Source of the DNA: Cohnella sp. GbtcB17
GTDB lineage: Bacteria; Bacillota; Bacilli; Paenibacillales; Paenibacillaceae
Direction: 5' to 3'
Assembly: GCF_019091135.1 (NCBI RefSeq)
Contig: NZ_JAGXJW010000033.1
Location: 36,027 to 93,140, forward strand
Length of the DNA stretch: 57,114 nt
This document shows, piece after piece, positions 42,755-51,770 of the stretch (positions are counted from its first letter, which is position 1; each line of letters begins with the position of its first letter). The notes beneath the pieces are model-generated. The model was not told where the DNA came from and searched no databases. It saw nothing but the letters and a program-made list of their open reading frames with translations. The position numbers and the translations under genes were made by a program.

Positions 42755-43672
42755 CTATTCCCCTGCCAGCATGCGCAGCGCCATCAGCGCGGCACCGGCC
42801 GAGGCGTCCCTGCGGGGCGCCATCGCCCGAATGCCGGGGCAGCGCTCACGCAGCCCCGCTTGAAACGCTTCGCGCACCTGCGCGCTCCGCAGCAGCACGC
42901 TGCCCGCCATCGCGAGCTCGCCGCCTTCCAGCGACAGCCGTTCCGCGACTGGCAGCACCAGCTGTACGAGCTCCGTCGCCGTGCGCCGCGCGATCCCGAG
43001 CGCAGCCTCGTCTCCGAGCGCGCAGCCGTCCGAGAGCAGCGGCGCGAGCGCTGCGATGTCCTGCTTGCCGGTGCCCTTGTCGTAGACGAAGCGGACGATC
43101 TCCTCCACCGATCCGATGCGGAGCCGATCGTAGACCATCTCCGTCAAGACGGTCGTCGGCCCGCGCCCGTCATGGGCACGCACGACGGCCGCGAGCAGAT
43201 CGCGGCCGATGCTGTAGCCGCTGCCTTCGTCGTCGATCAGGTAGCCGAAGCCGCCCGTGCGATGGACGAGACCGGACTCGCTGCGGCCGAAGCAGATCGA
43301 TCCCGTGCCCGCGATCAGAATCATGCCGTGCTCTCGCTCCAGCGCGCCGAACAGTGCCGTCTCGTGGTCGCCGACGACATGCACACCGCCCCGATAACCG
43401 GCATCCCGCAAGGCGGCGACCAGGCGACCGGGCACGGTCGGATTGCTGACGCCGGCCGCGCCGACGACCATCTGCCTGCAGGCGTCCGGGCCACCGCAGG
43501 CCGCGGAGATCGCGTCGGCGATCTCTGCCAGGCTGCGGCGGATATCCGCTTCGTCCCGCCCATTGTAGTTGATCCCGCCCGACTCGAGAGTGAACACCGT
43601 CCGCCCCGTCTCGTCGACCACGGTCACGGCCGTTTTCGTACCTCCTCCGTCCAGTCCCGCCGCGTAATTCAT
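42755..43672 (-). CDS. BadF/BadG-type sugar kinase, probable GlcNAc/MurNAc kinase (MurK-like)
   Basis: 305-aa ASKHA-fold kinase. Phosphate-binding loops GLDGGGTKTAV (residues about 6-16) and GTGSICFGRSE, plus DDEGSGYSIGRDLL and the adenosine-loop region AMAGSVLLRS. Relatives phosphorylate N-acetylglucosamine, and MurK of Clostridium acts on both GlcNAc and MurNAc. Placement directly after NagZ and in a locus with MurQ but no PTS supports a role in producing GlcNAc-6-P or MurNAc-6-P in the cytoplasm. That function is inferred, not proven by residues. The gene is the last of the minus-strand run. Confidence 0.85.
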   Translation of the reverse strand: MNYAAGLDGGGTKTAVTVVDETGRTVFTLESGGINYNGRDEADIRRSLAEIADAISAACGGPDACRQMVVGAAGVSNPTVPGRLVAALRDAGYRGGVHVVGDHETALFGALEREHGMILIAGTGSICFGRSESGLVHRTGGFGYLIDDEGSGYSIGRDLLAAVVRAHDGRGPTTVLTEMVYDRLRIGSVEEIVRFVYDKGTGKQDIAALAPLLSDGCALGDEAALGIARRTATELVQLVLPVAERLSLEGGELAMAGSVLLRSAQVREAFQAGLRERCPGIRAMAPRRDASAGAALMALRMLAGE

Positions 43673-43750
43673 CCGCGTCCCTCCGCTTCTTCAAAAACTT
43701 CTTTGTTTCCAAGCGTTCGCCTCGATCAGCGGCGTGCGTCACGGCGGCTT

Positions 43751-45340
43751 TTACCGATGCCACACGTTCCCGATACTTCCCGCCGGGCGAACCTCGCCGG
43801 ACAACACGCGCGCCACGGAATCCAGCAACAACGCCGTATACTCAAACGCGGCGAGCCCGCATTCGACGCCTTCCAGCGCCTCCAGGTCGTAAGGCTTCCC
43901 CAGCGCAACCGCCGTCACCCGCTTGCCGGCGGCGACGAGCCTGCGCACCGCTTCGAACTGGCCGGGGTTGTCGATCCCGTTGTACAATCCGTACACGACG
44001 CGGTCGTAGCCCTCGGCTTCCCTCAGCATGCGTCCGATCTCCGCCTCGTCCGGACCGATGCCGGCGAGCATCCGCCCGCCGCCCATTCGGTCCGCCATGA
44101 CGTCGGGGAAGCTTGGACCGCCCGAGACCCGGCTCGAAGCCTGATCGGTCCGATACGGGAGACTGCCCACGAACAGCGTACGCGCCTCTCCCGGCTGCAC
44201 AGGCGCAAGGCTGCCCGTCACCACGCAAATGCTCGCGTCGCTGATCGCTTCCGCTTCCTTGCGATGCGCCTCGCAGCCGACCACGGAGAGCGGCGGCGCC
44301 TCCGACCCCGCAGCAGCATATTTCTCCTTATAGTACAGCACCTTGTCCACCGCCGCGTCCAGCGTCTCCATCGGCAGCTCGCCGGACTGCACGGCCTGCT
44401 CGATCACCTGGACGGTTTCGCGGACGAGCGCCGGCGTGTGGCTCACGAACAGCAGATGGATGCCCGCCTTCAGCGCGCCGAGCGCGCCCTGCGCCGTGCC
44501 GTAATACTTTTTCACCGCGTCCATCTCCAGACAGTCCGAGACGACCAGCCCCTCGTAGCCCAGCTTGCCCTTCAGCAGGTCGCCGACGATCACCGACGAC
44601 ATCGTGGCCGGCACGCGCCGCGGTTCGATGGCAGGAAACATCATGTGCGCGATCATAATCGCCTCTGCCCCGTCCGCGATCGCGGCGCGGAACGGCAGGA
44701 GCTCGAGCGCCTCCAGCTCCGCCAGCGTTTTGCCCGAAGACGGCAGGCCCAGATGGGAGTCCACCTCGGTATCCCCGTGGCCCGGGAAATGCTTGAGCGC
44801 CGCCAGCACGCCGCCTTCCCGTAGCCCGCGCAGCATCTGCACGCCATACGCCGCTACCGTCTCCGGCGTGTCGCCGTACGAACGGACATTGATGACGGGA
44901 TTGCGCTTGTTGTTGTTGACATCGAGCACCGGTGCGAGATTGAAGTTGACGCCCAGCGCCCGGAGCTCCGCCGACGTGATCCGCCCTGCGGCCCGCGCGT
45001 ATGCCGGATCTCCGGCGGCTGCGATCGCCATCGCGCCCGGCACGTTCACTGCGTCGCGGGGCAAGCGCGTCACTCTTCCGCCCTCCTGGTCGATCGAGAT
45101 GAGCGCCGGATAACCGGTTTCCGACCGGATGATCCCTTGCAGGTCCCCGCACAGACTTGCGAGCTGCGATTTGTTTTCCGCATTGTGAGAGAAAAGAATG
45201 ATATTGCCGATCTTCCAATCCCGAACGAGCGTATCGAGCTCCTCCGTGACCGACGTGCCGGGAAATCCCGTTACGATCAACTGGCCGATCTTCTCGCGCA
45301 GCGACTGCGGCCTGCGATATGTCGCGTCTAAACTCGCCAT
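43751..45340 (-). CDS. nagZ: NagZ-type beta-N-acetylglucosaminidase (GH3)
   Basis: 529-aa GH3 hydrolase that removes GlcNAc from muropeptides or GlcNAc-MurNAc. The first domain carries ISIDQEGGRVTRL, KHFPGHGDTEVDSHLGLP (the His-Asp dyad loop that acts as acid/base in NagZ) and VVSDCLEMDAVKK (nucleophile Asp). A second Rossmann-like domain (about 355-529) makes it the two-domain Gram-positive form, like B. subtilis NagZ. No signal peptide is seen, unlike the B. subtilis lipoprotein, so it probably acts in the cytoplasm. Ribosome site GGAGGAGG. It lies 81 bp after namZ. Confidence 0.93.
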   Translation of the reverse strand: MASLDATYRRPQSLREKIGQLIVTGFPGTSVTEELDTLVRDWKIGNIILFSHNAENKSQLASLCGDLQGIIRSETGYPALISIDQEGGRVTRLPRDAVNVPGAMAIAAAGDPAYARAAGRITSAELRALGVNFNLAPVLDVNNNKRNPVINVRSYGDTPETVAAYGVQMLRGLREGGVLAALKHFPGHGDTEVDSHLGLPSSGKTLAELEALELLPFRAAIADGAEAIMIAHMMFPAIEPRRVPATMSSVIVGDLLKGKLGYEGLVVSDCLEMDAVKKYYGTAQGALGALKAGIHLLFVSHTPALVRETVQVIEQAVQSGELPMETLDAAVDKVLYYKEKYAAAGSEAPPLSVVGCEAHRKEAEAISDASICVVTGSLAPVQPGEARTLFVGSLPYRTDQASSRVSGGPSFPDVMADRMGGGRMLAGIGPDEAEIGRMLREAEGYDRVVYGLYNGIDNPGQFEAVRRLVAAGKRVTAVALGKPYDLEALEGVECGLAAFEYTALLLDSVARVLSGEVRPAGSIGNVWHR

Positions 45341-45365
45341 TCTTCGCTTCCTCCTCCAAAAAGAA

Positions 45366-45417
45366 AAGCGGCTACCGGGCGGCTGCGCATGCGCAGCGTT
45401 CCGGTCGTCCGCGGCTT
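45366..45417 (-). other. Intercistronic stem-loop between namZ and nagZ
   Basis: A long imperfect stem (AAGC/GCTT ends) with a perfect 14-bp palindrome CTGCGCATGCGCAG at its tip. On the minus strand it is followed by TTTTCTTTTT just before the nagZ ribosome site, so it may be a partial terminator or mRNA stabiliser. Confidence 0.55.
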
Positions 45418-45421
45418 CGTT

Positions 45422-46567
45422 TCAATACAGATGGAACTGCGCCTTGCTCTCCCCGAACGCCCGGCTCTCCTCGCGGAAACCCGCCAGCAATCCCGGCGCA
45501 TCCGCCTCCGCGCGCTCCGTCCGGTACAGGTCGTCTCCGCCGAGCAGGTCGATGAACGGACGCGAGCCTTCCCGCACAGGGGGGAGAAACGAGAATTCCT
45601 CATAATTGCGCTTGATCGCATACAACAGCGTCACGCCGGTCTCGAGCGGCCGCACCGCGCGGATGTCGGTGACATGGAGCTGCACGCCCCGGCAAAATGC
45701 GCCTTGATGCTTGGAAAAGGAAGGCTTGAAGTAGGCGGGCCGGAAAAACACGCCCGGCAGCGCCAGTCCGTTCATCTCGTCCGCGAGCCGTTCCGCATCG
45801 ATGAAGGGCGCCCCGATCATCTCGAACGGGAACGTCGTCCCCCGTCCTTCCGACAGGTTTGTGCCTTCGAAAAGACAGGTGCCGCTATACAACAGCGCCG
45901 TCTCGAACCGGGGGATGCCGATCGACGGATGGATCCAGAGACGGCCAGTGTCCGGGTACAGCATGTCGCGCTTCCAGCCCTCGCAGCGGACGACATGCAG
46001 ATCGGCGCCCCAGCCCTGCTGCGCATTTGCCATCGTCGCGACTTCGCCTGCCGTCAATCCGTACCGCACGCATAGAGGATAGCCGCCGACGAACGACCGG
46101 TAGCCTTCTTTCAGCACATTGCCTTCGACTTCGACGCCGCCTAGCGGATTGACCCGGTCCAGCACGACGAACGGCTTGCCCGCCTTCGCGCAGTCCTCCA
46201 ATGCGTAGAGCATCGTATAGATAAAAGTATAATAACGGACGCCTACGTCCTGAATGTCGTAGACGACCATGTCGACCGCGTCCAGCATCTCCTGCGTGAG
46301 CCGTTTGGAGTCGCACCTGTACAAGCTGTATACCGGCACGCCCGTCCGCTCGTCGGTATACGTCTCCACCAGCCCGCCGGCATCCTGATCGCCGCGCACG
46401 CCGTGCTCGGGCGAGAACAGCGCCGCCAGCGCGTACCGCTCGTGCAGCAGCTCGATCGTAGACTTGAAGCCGCGCGAGAGACCGGTCGGCGACGTAATCA
46501 GGCCAAGACGCTTGCCGCGAAAAAGGCTGTCGTAGCGTTCGAGATTGTCAACGCCGTTCAGGATCAT
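45422..46567 (-). CDS. namZ: NamZ-type exo-beta-N-acetylmuramidase (DUF1343, YbbC)
   Basis: 381-aa enzyme of the YbbC/DUF1343 family (GH171), which releases terminal MurNAc from peptidoglycan sugar chains. Blocks seen: GKRLGLITSPTG, FSPEHGVRGDQDAG, YDIQDVGVRYYTFIYTM, VLDRVNPLGG, YPDTGRLWIHPSIGIPRFET and FEGTNLSEGRGTT. No signal peptide is present, whereas B. subtilis NamZ is secreted, so the substrate here is probably an imported disaccharide or muropeptide. It starts 3 bp after the PIG-L gene stop. Confidence 0.92.
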   Translation of the reverse strand: MILNGVDNLERYDSLFRGKRLGLITSPTGLSRGFKSTIELLHERYALAALFSPEHGVRGDQDAGGLVETYTDERTGVPVYSLYRCDSKRLTQEMLDAVDMVVYDIQDVGVRYYTFIYTMLYALEDCAKAGKPFVVLDRVNPLGGVEVEGNVLKEGYRSFVGGYPLCVRYGLTAGEVATMANAQQGWGADLHVVRCEGWKRDMLYPDTGRLWIHPSIGIPRFETALLYSGTCLFEGTNLSEGRGTTFPFEMIGAPFIDAERLADEMNGLALPGVFFRPAYFKPSFSKHQGAFCRGVQLHVTDIRAVRPLETGVTLLYAIKRNYEEFSFLPPVREGSRPFIDLLGGDDLYRTERAEADAPGLLAGFREESRAFGESKAQFHLY

Positions 46568-46570
46568 CGC

Positions 46571-47275
46571 CTACAGCTCCGACTGGCGCAGGCGCAACGT
46601 CTCCTCGGGGACCATAAACGTCTCCGCGTACGTCTTGCGCGCTTCGATCCCGCGTACGCGGGCCAGATGCTTGTAGTACTCCATGTAGGGGAACGACTTG
46701 CTGCCGGTCACGAACCAATGCGTCGACAGCGCCTTGATCCACAGGTCGTAAGCCTCTTGATCGAAGTCCACGTAGACGTATGGACGATAGTCGACGGCAT
46801 CTTCCCAATTTTCGGCGTAATACAGCTTGCCCGCGAAGGCCGCCGGCAGCTCCCGCTCGATGGAAGGCAGGCCTGCAAAAAAGCGCGCGTCGTTGACGAT
46901 CCGGTGCGTCGTCATATGGTCTTTGTGCATGCTATTTTTAAAATGCGTGATGATGATGCTCGGCCGCACCTTGCGGATCACGTCGCACACGCGCCAGCGG
47001 ATTGCCGCGTCGTCCGGCAGCTCGCCGTCGGGGATGTCGTCGAAAACGATCGCCTCGCCGCCCAGCAAGTCCGCGAAAGCATGCGCCTCCCGGATTTTCT
47101 GCGCCCGGTAGTCAGCCATGTCTTGTCCCGCAGGCACGCCGCGCTCTCCTGGCGTAAGCGCCAGCGTCACGATGCGGTCGCCTTTGAGCGAATGACTCGC
47201 GAGCACGCCGCCCGCCGTCAGTTCCATATCCCCTACATGGCCGCCGATGGCCAAAATCGTCTGCTGCTCGCTCAT
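46571..47275 (-). CDS. PIG-L/LmbE-type deacetylase with modified zinc motif
   Basis: 234-aa zinc-dependent N-deacetylase fold acting on GlcNAc-like groups in known relatives (BshB, MshB). The N-terminal motif is GHVGDMELTAGG in place of the usual AHPDDxE: the zinc His and second Asp are kept, but the first Asp, the usual general base, is Gly. HKDH (in NSMHKDHMTTHR) supplies the third zinc ligand. The start at 47275 overlaps the stop of the GNAT gene as ATGA. A substrate in murein sugar recycling is suggested by context; with the altered motif it may be a slower or different enzyme. Confidence 0.85.
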   Translation of the reverse strand: MSEQQTILAIGGHVGDMELTAGGVLASHSLKGDRIVTLALTPGERGVPAGQDMADYRAQKIREAHAFADLLGGEAIVFDDIPDGELPDDAAIRWRVCDVIRKVRPSIIITHFKNSMHKDHMTTHRIVNDARFFAGLPSIERELPAAFAGKLYYAENWEDAVDYRPYVYVDFDQEAYDLWIKALSTHWFVTGSKSFPYMEYYKHLARVRGIEARKTYAETFMVPEETLRLRQSEL

Positions 47276-48258
47276 TGTGTTAGCTCCTTCCGCATGATCG
47301 CGAATTGACGTACCGTGTTGAAGCCCGCTTTCTCGTAGATCCGAAGCGCAGGATTGTTGCTCCCTGTGAAAAGCGACATGTAGTCGGCGCCAACATCGCG
47401 CAGCGCCTCGCACAGCTTAAAAAACAAAATGCTCCCGAGCCCGCGGCCCTCGTGGTCCGGGTGAACGCCGATGCCGGCGAAGTAGCCGCGGCCGTTGTCC
47501 TGCCGGACGACCGGTCCCGCGAAGCCGGCCGCTTGGCCGCCCGGCGCCGCCGCGATCACGACGGGCACGCCGTCCGCGGCGCAGGCCGCAATCTCGCGCT
47601 CCCAGGCGGGATTGGCGAGACCGGCGAGCATCTCGGCCAAGCCGGTATGTCTGCGCGGATCGAACAGCTCGACGGTGTAGCCGGCTTCAGCCGCGTTGTC
47701 CTCCTTGGCCCGGATGTCGGCCGGAATGACGAAGTCGTTCAGCGGCCTGTACATCGCACACTGGCGCGCCCGATCCGTATACCCTTCGCTCAGGAGGAAG
47801 CGATACAGCTCGGAGTCGGCCGGTACGCCCGGCGCGTTGTTGTGCTCGTGTCCGGGCGTGCCCGGTATATACCAAGGCAGGCGCATGGGGTTAAAAAAGA
47901 GCACGTCGGACTGGCGCTTGCCGAGCGCTCTAAACCGCGTTTCCAGCGCCTCGAGCAGCGTCGCCCGGTTCGCGTCCGCAGCGAATCCTTCGGCCAGCAC
48001 GATGCATGTGACGTATCCGGCCGTCTCGCCGAGCGGCAGGTCGTCGCCCGTGCAGCCGCAGGCGAAGCCGCGAACCCCGCCCTCGTCTAACAGCACGTAC
48101 GTGCAGGCCGGATCGAAGTACCGGTTTGCCGTAAAAATCTCGGCGAACGTCTCCGGCGTCAGCTCCTTGTAGCCGTCGCGGACGGCCGAGCCGTTCCAGA
48201 GCGCGACGACCGCGTCCGCATATCGTTCTTCCCAGGTCGCTACCTTCAGTTGAGTCAT
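47272..48258 (-). CDS. Tandem-GNAT N-acetyltransferase (328 aa)
   Basis: Two GNAT-like halves: the N-terminal half (about 1-165) is degenerate; the C-terminal half (about 190-328) has GIGVHPDHEGRGLGSILFFK, the acetyl-CoA loop EGRGLG, and SNNPALRIYEKAGFNTVRQF. It lies in the murein-recycling run, overlapping the deacetylase gene by four bases; the pairing of a deacetylase and an acetyltransferase suggests handling of the same amino sugar, but that is inference. Upstream is the 48-kb repeat array. Confidence 0.85.
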   Translation of the reverse strand: MTQLKVATWEERYADAVVALWNGSAVRDGYKELTPETFAEIFTANRYFDPACTYVLLDEGGVRGFACGCTGDDLPLGETAGYVTCIVLAEGFAADANRATLLEALETRFRALGKRQSDVLFFNPMRLPWYIPGTPGHEHNNAPGVPADSELYRFLLSEGYTDRARQCAMYRPLNDFVIPADIRAKEDNAAEAGYTVELFDPRRHTGLAEMLAGLANPAWEREIAACAADGVPVVIAAAPGGQAAGFAGPVVRQDNGRGYFAGIGVHPDHEGRGLGSILFFKLCEALRDVGADYMSLFTGSNNPALRIYEKAGFNTVRQFAIMRKELTQ

Positions 48259-48639
48259 CCGCCCGCACCCTCTCCGTTAAGCAGCCGCTGCCGTTAGCTA
48301 GGCTAGGTTCAATTTCCGCGCTGTAACCATGCTTTTCTCGCTTGCTGGGTCCGCACACGCGAACACCTACGCTCCAACAGCGTTTTTCTCGCTTACTGCA
48401 GAAGCTCCGCCCTGTAACCGCGCTTTTCTCGCTTGCTGCGCCCGCACACGCGACCCCCTACGCTCCAACAGCGTTTTTCTCGCTTGCAGCTCAAGCTCCG
48501 CCCTGTAACCGCGCTTTTATCGCTTACAGCGCACGTACACACGTACACCCTCGCTCCAACAGCGCTTTTCTCGCTTGCAACTCATGCTCCGCTCTGTAAC
48601 CGCGCTTTACTCGCTTACAGCGCAAGCCCCATACTGCGC
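48259..48639. other. Intergenic region filled by the 48-kb repeat array
   Basis: Between the GNAT and anmK genes. No gene; the region is occupied by the 91-bp compound repeat and no promoter can be picked out. Confidence 0.7.
48318..48630 (+). repeat. Compound tandem-repeat array, 91-bp unit (51+40)
   Basis: CTCGCTT marks at 48337, 48388, 48428, 48479, 48519 (ATCGCTT), 48570 and 48610: intervals 51, 40, 51, 40, 51, 40. Two alternating half-units: CTGTAACCGCGCTTTTCTCG and CTCCAACAGCGTTTTTCTCG. About 3.5 copies. Confidence 0.92.
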
Positions 48640-49854
48640 TCAGTACGAGATCTTCCCCAGCACCACCGGTCGCGCAGCGCCCGTTGCCGCCGGCAGGTTG
48701 GCCGGCTGCCGGGCCATCGCGTAGTCCGCGAGCAGCGCGAACGCGATCGCCTCCTTGGCGTCGCTGCTGCCGCCGACCGCCTCCTGCGTCGCCACGGCCA
48801 CGCCGCGCGCTGCCATCTCGGCGGCAAGATCCCGCATCAGCACGGGATTGTAGCTGCCGCCCCCGCCGACGATCATGAGGTCCGCGGCGTGCCTCGCCGC
48901 GATAAACCGGTCATACGCATCGCCGATCGACCAGGCGGTCAGCCTCGTCACCGTGGCCGCGAGATCCGCGTCCGATAACCCCTGCTCGCGGCCGCGGCGC
49001 ACGATGCGCTCGACGTAGTCCGCGCCGAACCGCTCGCGGCCCGTCGACTTCGGTACGGGCAGCGCATAGTACGCGTCCTGCCGAAGCTCTCCGAGCAGCG
49101 CTTCGCTCACGCTGCCTCGTGCCGCCAGCGCGCCGCCCGCGTCCATCGCGAGCGCGCCGCCGGTGACGAGGCTAACGACGCCGTCGATGAGCATGTTGCC
49201 CGGACCGGTATCGAAGGCGTACACGTCCTCGGGCCCGCAGCCCGCCGGGATGACGGTCACATTGCCGATGCCGCCGATGTTCTGCAGCAGCAGCGTCCGG
49301 TCCGGCTCGCGATAGAGCAAATATTCTGTAAACGGGACGAGCGGCGCGCCCTGTCCGCCTACCGCAAGGTCTGCGGGACGGAAGTCCGACACGCACGGAA
49401 TGCCCGTGCGCGCGGCGATGACGGCGCCTTCGCCGATCTGCACGGTGTAGCCGGCCTCCGGCGCGTGATAGATCGTCTGCCCGTGCGAGCCGACGACCGA
49501 CACGTCTGCGGGCGACAAGCCCGCTTCGCCGATGACGGACAGCGCCGCGTCCGCGTACAGCGCCCCGAGGCGAACGTTCATCGCGCCGACCCGGTCCACT
49601 GTCGTCCGCGCCGGATCGAACAGCTCGAAAATCTCGCGCCGCACATCCGCCGGGTACGGCTTGTTCTCGAAGGCGAGCAGGCGCACGGAGATCCCTTCAT
49701 CCCCGCCCGGCACGCCTAAGATCTCGACCGCCGCGGCGTCGATGCCGTCGACGGACGTGCCGGACATCAGGCCGACCGCGTAGCGCCGCGATGGTTCGCC
49801 CGTCGCTGTCCCGCGCCGCTCGTCCACAGCTTCGCAGCTCTCCGGCATCGCCAT
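48640..49854 (-). CDS. anmK: Anhydro-N-acetylmuramic acid kinase
   Basis: 404-aa kinase that opens 1,6-anhydro-MurNAc to MurNAc-6-phosphate, the MurQ substrate. Motifs: GLMSGTSVDGIDAA, VVGSHGQTIYHAPE, GQGAPLVPFTEYLL, NIGGIGNVTVIP, YAFDTGPGNMLID and IVGGGGSYNPVLM, all diagnostic. The start at 49854 is chosen because AAAGGAAGGG lies 9 bases upstream, past the ABC permease stop. Anhydro-sugars come from lytic transglycosylases, so this gene implies recycling of anhydro-muropeptide sugars, less common in Firmicutes than in Gram-negatives. Confidence 0.95.
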   Translation of the reverse strand: MAMPESCEAVDERRGTATGEPSRRYAVGLMSGTSVDGIDAAAVEILGVPGGDEGISVRLLAFENKPYPADVRREIFELFDPARTTVDRVGAMNVRLGALYADAALSVIGEAGLSPADVSVVGSHGQTIYHAPEAGYTVQIGEGAVIAARTGIPCVSDFRPADLAVGGQGAPLVPFTEYLLYREPDRTLLLQNIGGIGNVTVIPAGCGPEDVYAFDTGPGNMLIDGVVSLVTGGALAMDAGGALAARGSVSEALLGELRQDAYYALPVPKSTGRERFGADYVERIVRRGREQGLSDADLAATVTRLTAWSIGDAYDRFIAARHAADLMIVGGGGSYNPVLMRDLAAEMAARGVAVATQEAVGGSSDAKEAIAFALLADYAMARQPANLPAATGAARPVVLGKISY

Positions 49855-49885
49855 TCGCCGAGTCCCTTCCTTTCCCCCGCCCATA

Positions 49886-50746
49886 TCAGCCCTTGACCGC
49901 GCCGACGGTGACGCCCTCGAGGAAGTACTTCTGCAGGCTGAAGAACAGGATGAACATCGGCACCGCCGAGATCGTCGCGCCCGCCATCATCGGCGAGAAG
50001 TACGTCGTGTTGGCGAAGCGGAAGTTTTTGAGACCGACCTGGATCGTCTGCATGTCCATCGTGTTGGTGACGAGGAACGGCCAGAAAAACGTGTTCCAGC
50101 TGTCCATGAACGTCAGGATCGCGATGACGGCCATGACCGTCTTGGACAAAGGCATAATGATCCGGAAGAAAATCTGGAACTGGCTGCAGCCCTCCACCTT
50201 CGCGGATTCCATGATCTCGGTCGGGATGCTGCTCATGAACTGCTTGGCGAGAAACACGTTGTACACCGTCACAAGGCCCGGGAGGATGAGCGCGCTGTAC
50301 GTATTTTCGATCTGAAACGTATTGACGATCAGAATGTACAACGGCACCTGCGTCACCTGGTACGGGATCATCATCGCCGCGAGCAAAATGGAGAAAAGCA
50401 CGCCCCTGCCCTTGAAGCGCAGCTTGGAAAACGCATAGCCCGCCATCGTCGCGAAGAAAACGTTGGTGATCGTCACGGCGCCCGCCACGATCGTCGAGTT
50501 CAAGATCCAGCGGTACGAGTACTCGCTATAGTTGAAGAAAAAGGAATACGACTCCAGCGTGAACTTCCCCGGCCAGATGGAATAGCTGACGGCTCCCGCT
50601 TCGACCGGATCTCCGAACGAGGAGATGACCATGAAGTAGATGGGGAACAGCGTCGCCAGCGCGAAGAGCAGGAGAAGGACGACAATCACGGTATTGCGGG
50701 CTCTCTTGCCCGCCCGGCTGCCGGTATGGTTATTGTAGAGTGACAT
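49886..50746 (-). CDS. Carbohydrate ABC transporter permease (MalG type)
   Basis: 286-aa inner-membrane permease with six membrane segments. The EAA loop is SAKVEGCSQFQIFFRIIMPL. It is short with an N-terminal segment like other MalG-family proteins and ends GVTVGAVKG. It pairs with the MalF-type permease 19 bp upstream. No ATPase gene is present; sugar importers of this class often share a common MsmK-type ATPase. By location it should import an amino sugar or muropeptide-derived sugar. Confidence 0.93.
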   Translation of the reverse strand: MSLYNNHTGSRAGKRARNTVIVVLLLLFALATLFPIYFMVISSFGDPVEAGAVSYSIWPGKFTLESYSFFFNYSEYSYRWILNSTIVAGAVTITNVFFATMAGYAFSKLRFKGRGVLFSILLAAMMIPYQVTQVPLYILIVNTFQIENTYSALILPGLVTVYNVFLAKQFMSSIPTEIMESAKVEGCSQFQIFFRIIMPLSKTVMAVIAILTFMDSWNTFFWPFLVTNTMDMQTIQVGLKNFRFANTTYFSPMMAGATISAVPMFILFFSLQKYFLEGVTVGAVKG

Positions 50747-50765
50747 GTGCGGTTGCCTCCTTCCC

Positions 50766-51668
50766 CTAGTAGTCCACGTCTTTGCCCAGGAACTTGAACT
50801 GGAACAGCGAGACCAGGGCTATGATAAGCGCCAATATCAGAGATTGGGCCGCGGCTTTGCCGAATTCAAAGTACTTGAAGGCATTGTCGAAAATAAGCAG
50901 GCCGACCATCGTCGTCGCGTGGTCCGGTCCGCCGCCGGTCATCAGATACGCGTTCTGGAACACCTGGAACGATCCGATCACGGCCGTCACGAGCAGGAAC
51001 AGCGTCGTCGGCTTGAGGCTCGGGATGACGATATGCCACAGCTTCTGCAGGAAGGATGCGCCGTCGAGGTCCGCCGCTTCGTAGTAGCTGTCGTCGATGC
51101 CGAGCAGCGCGGCCAGGTAGATGATGATGCTGGCGCCGTGGCTGGACAGCCAGGCCATGATGACGAGCGAGAACATCGCCGTAGCGCTCGAACCAAGCCA
51201 GTTCTGGTTGTGCGCGCCGAACCAGCCGATGAATTGATTGAAGATGCCGCCCGGCATCGGATCGAAGATCCACAGCCAGACGAGCGAGAGCGCGACGCCC
51301 GAAGCCACGACGGGCAAATAGTAGACCGCCTTGAATACCGTCTGCAGCTTCTTGCGCAGCGGCAGGATCATGATCGCCACGAGGAAGGACAGCAGCAGCG
51401 CGACCGGAACGGTCAGCACGGTGTAGTAGAGCGTGTTTTTAATCGACTTCCAGAACAGGTCGTCCTTGAAGGTCGCCGTATAATTGTCGAAGCCGATGTA
51501 GGTCGAACCCAGCGGCTTGTATTCCTGGAAGCTGATGAGGAACGCGCTTAAGACTGGATAGGCCGTAAACAGGGCGTACACGATGAGCGCGGCCGCGATA
51601 AACGCGTAGCCCCATGCGCCGTCTCCTTTGATCTTGCGCTTTTTGACCGGTTGTGCCGACTGGGCCAT
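50766..51668 (-). CDS. Carbohydrate ABC transporter permease (MalF type)
   Basis: 300-aa permease with six membrane segments and the EAA loop EAADLDGASFLQKLWHIVIP. Typical N-terminus KGDGAWGYAFIAAALIVYAL and late element MTGGGPDHATTMVGLLIFDN. Middle gene of the solute-binding protein/permease/permease set; a stem-loop lies between it and the binding-protein gene. Confidence 0.93.
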   Translation of the reverse strand: MAQSAQPVKKRKIKGDGAWGYAFIAAALIVYALFTAYPVLSAFLISFQEYKPLGSTYIGFDNYTATFKDDLFWKSIKNTLYYTVLTVPVALLLSFLVAIMILPLRKKLQTVFKAVYYLPVVASGVALSLVWLWIFDPMPGGIFNQFIGWFGAHNQNWLGSSATAMFSLVIMAWLSSHGASIIIYLAALLGIDDSYYEAADLDGASFLQKLWHIVIPSLKPTTLFLLVTAVIGSFQVFQNAYLMTGGGPDHATTMVGLLIFDNAFKYFEFGKAAAQSLILALIIALVSLFQFKFLGKDVDY

Positions 51669-51705
51669 GTGCAGGACTCCTCTCTTCGCGTCCGCGTATG
51701 AAGAA

Positions 51706-51740
51706 GGATAGCCGCATGCGGGGTGTTCACGCGGCTATCC
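51706..51740 (-). other. Intercistronic stem-loop between binding-protein and permease genes
   Basis: A perfect 10-bp stem GGATAGCCGC/GCGGCTATCC with a 15-base loop and no T-run. Such structures in sugar ABC operons stabilise the upstream mRNA and give more binding protein than permease. Confidence 0.7.
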
Positions 51741-51770
51741 GTACGCGAATGCGTTATTGCGAATGCGTCG

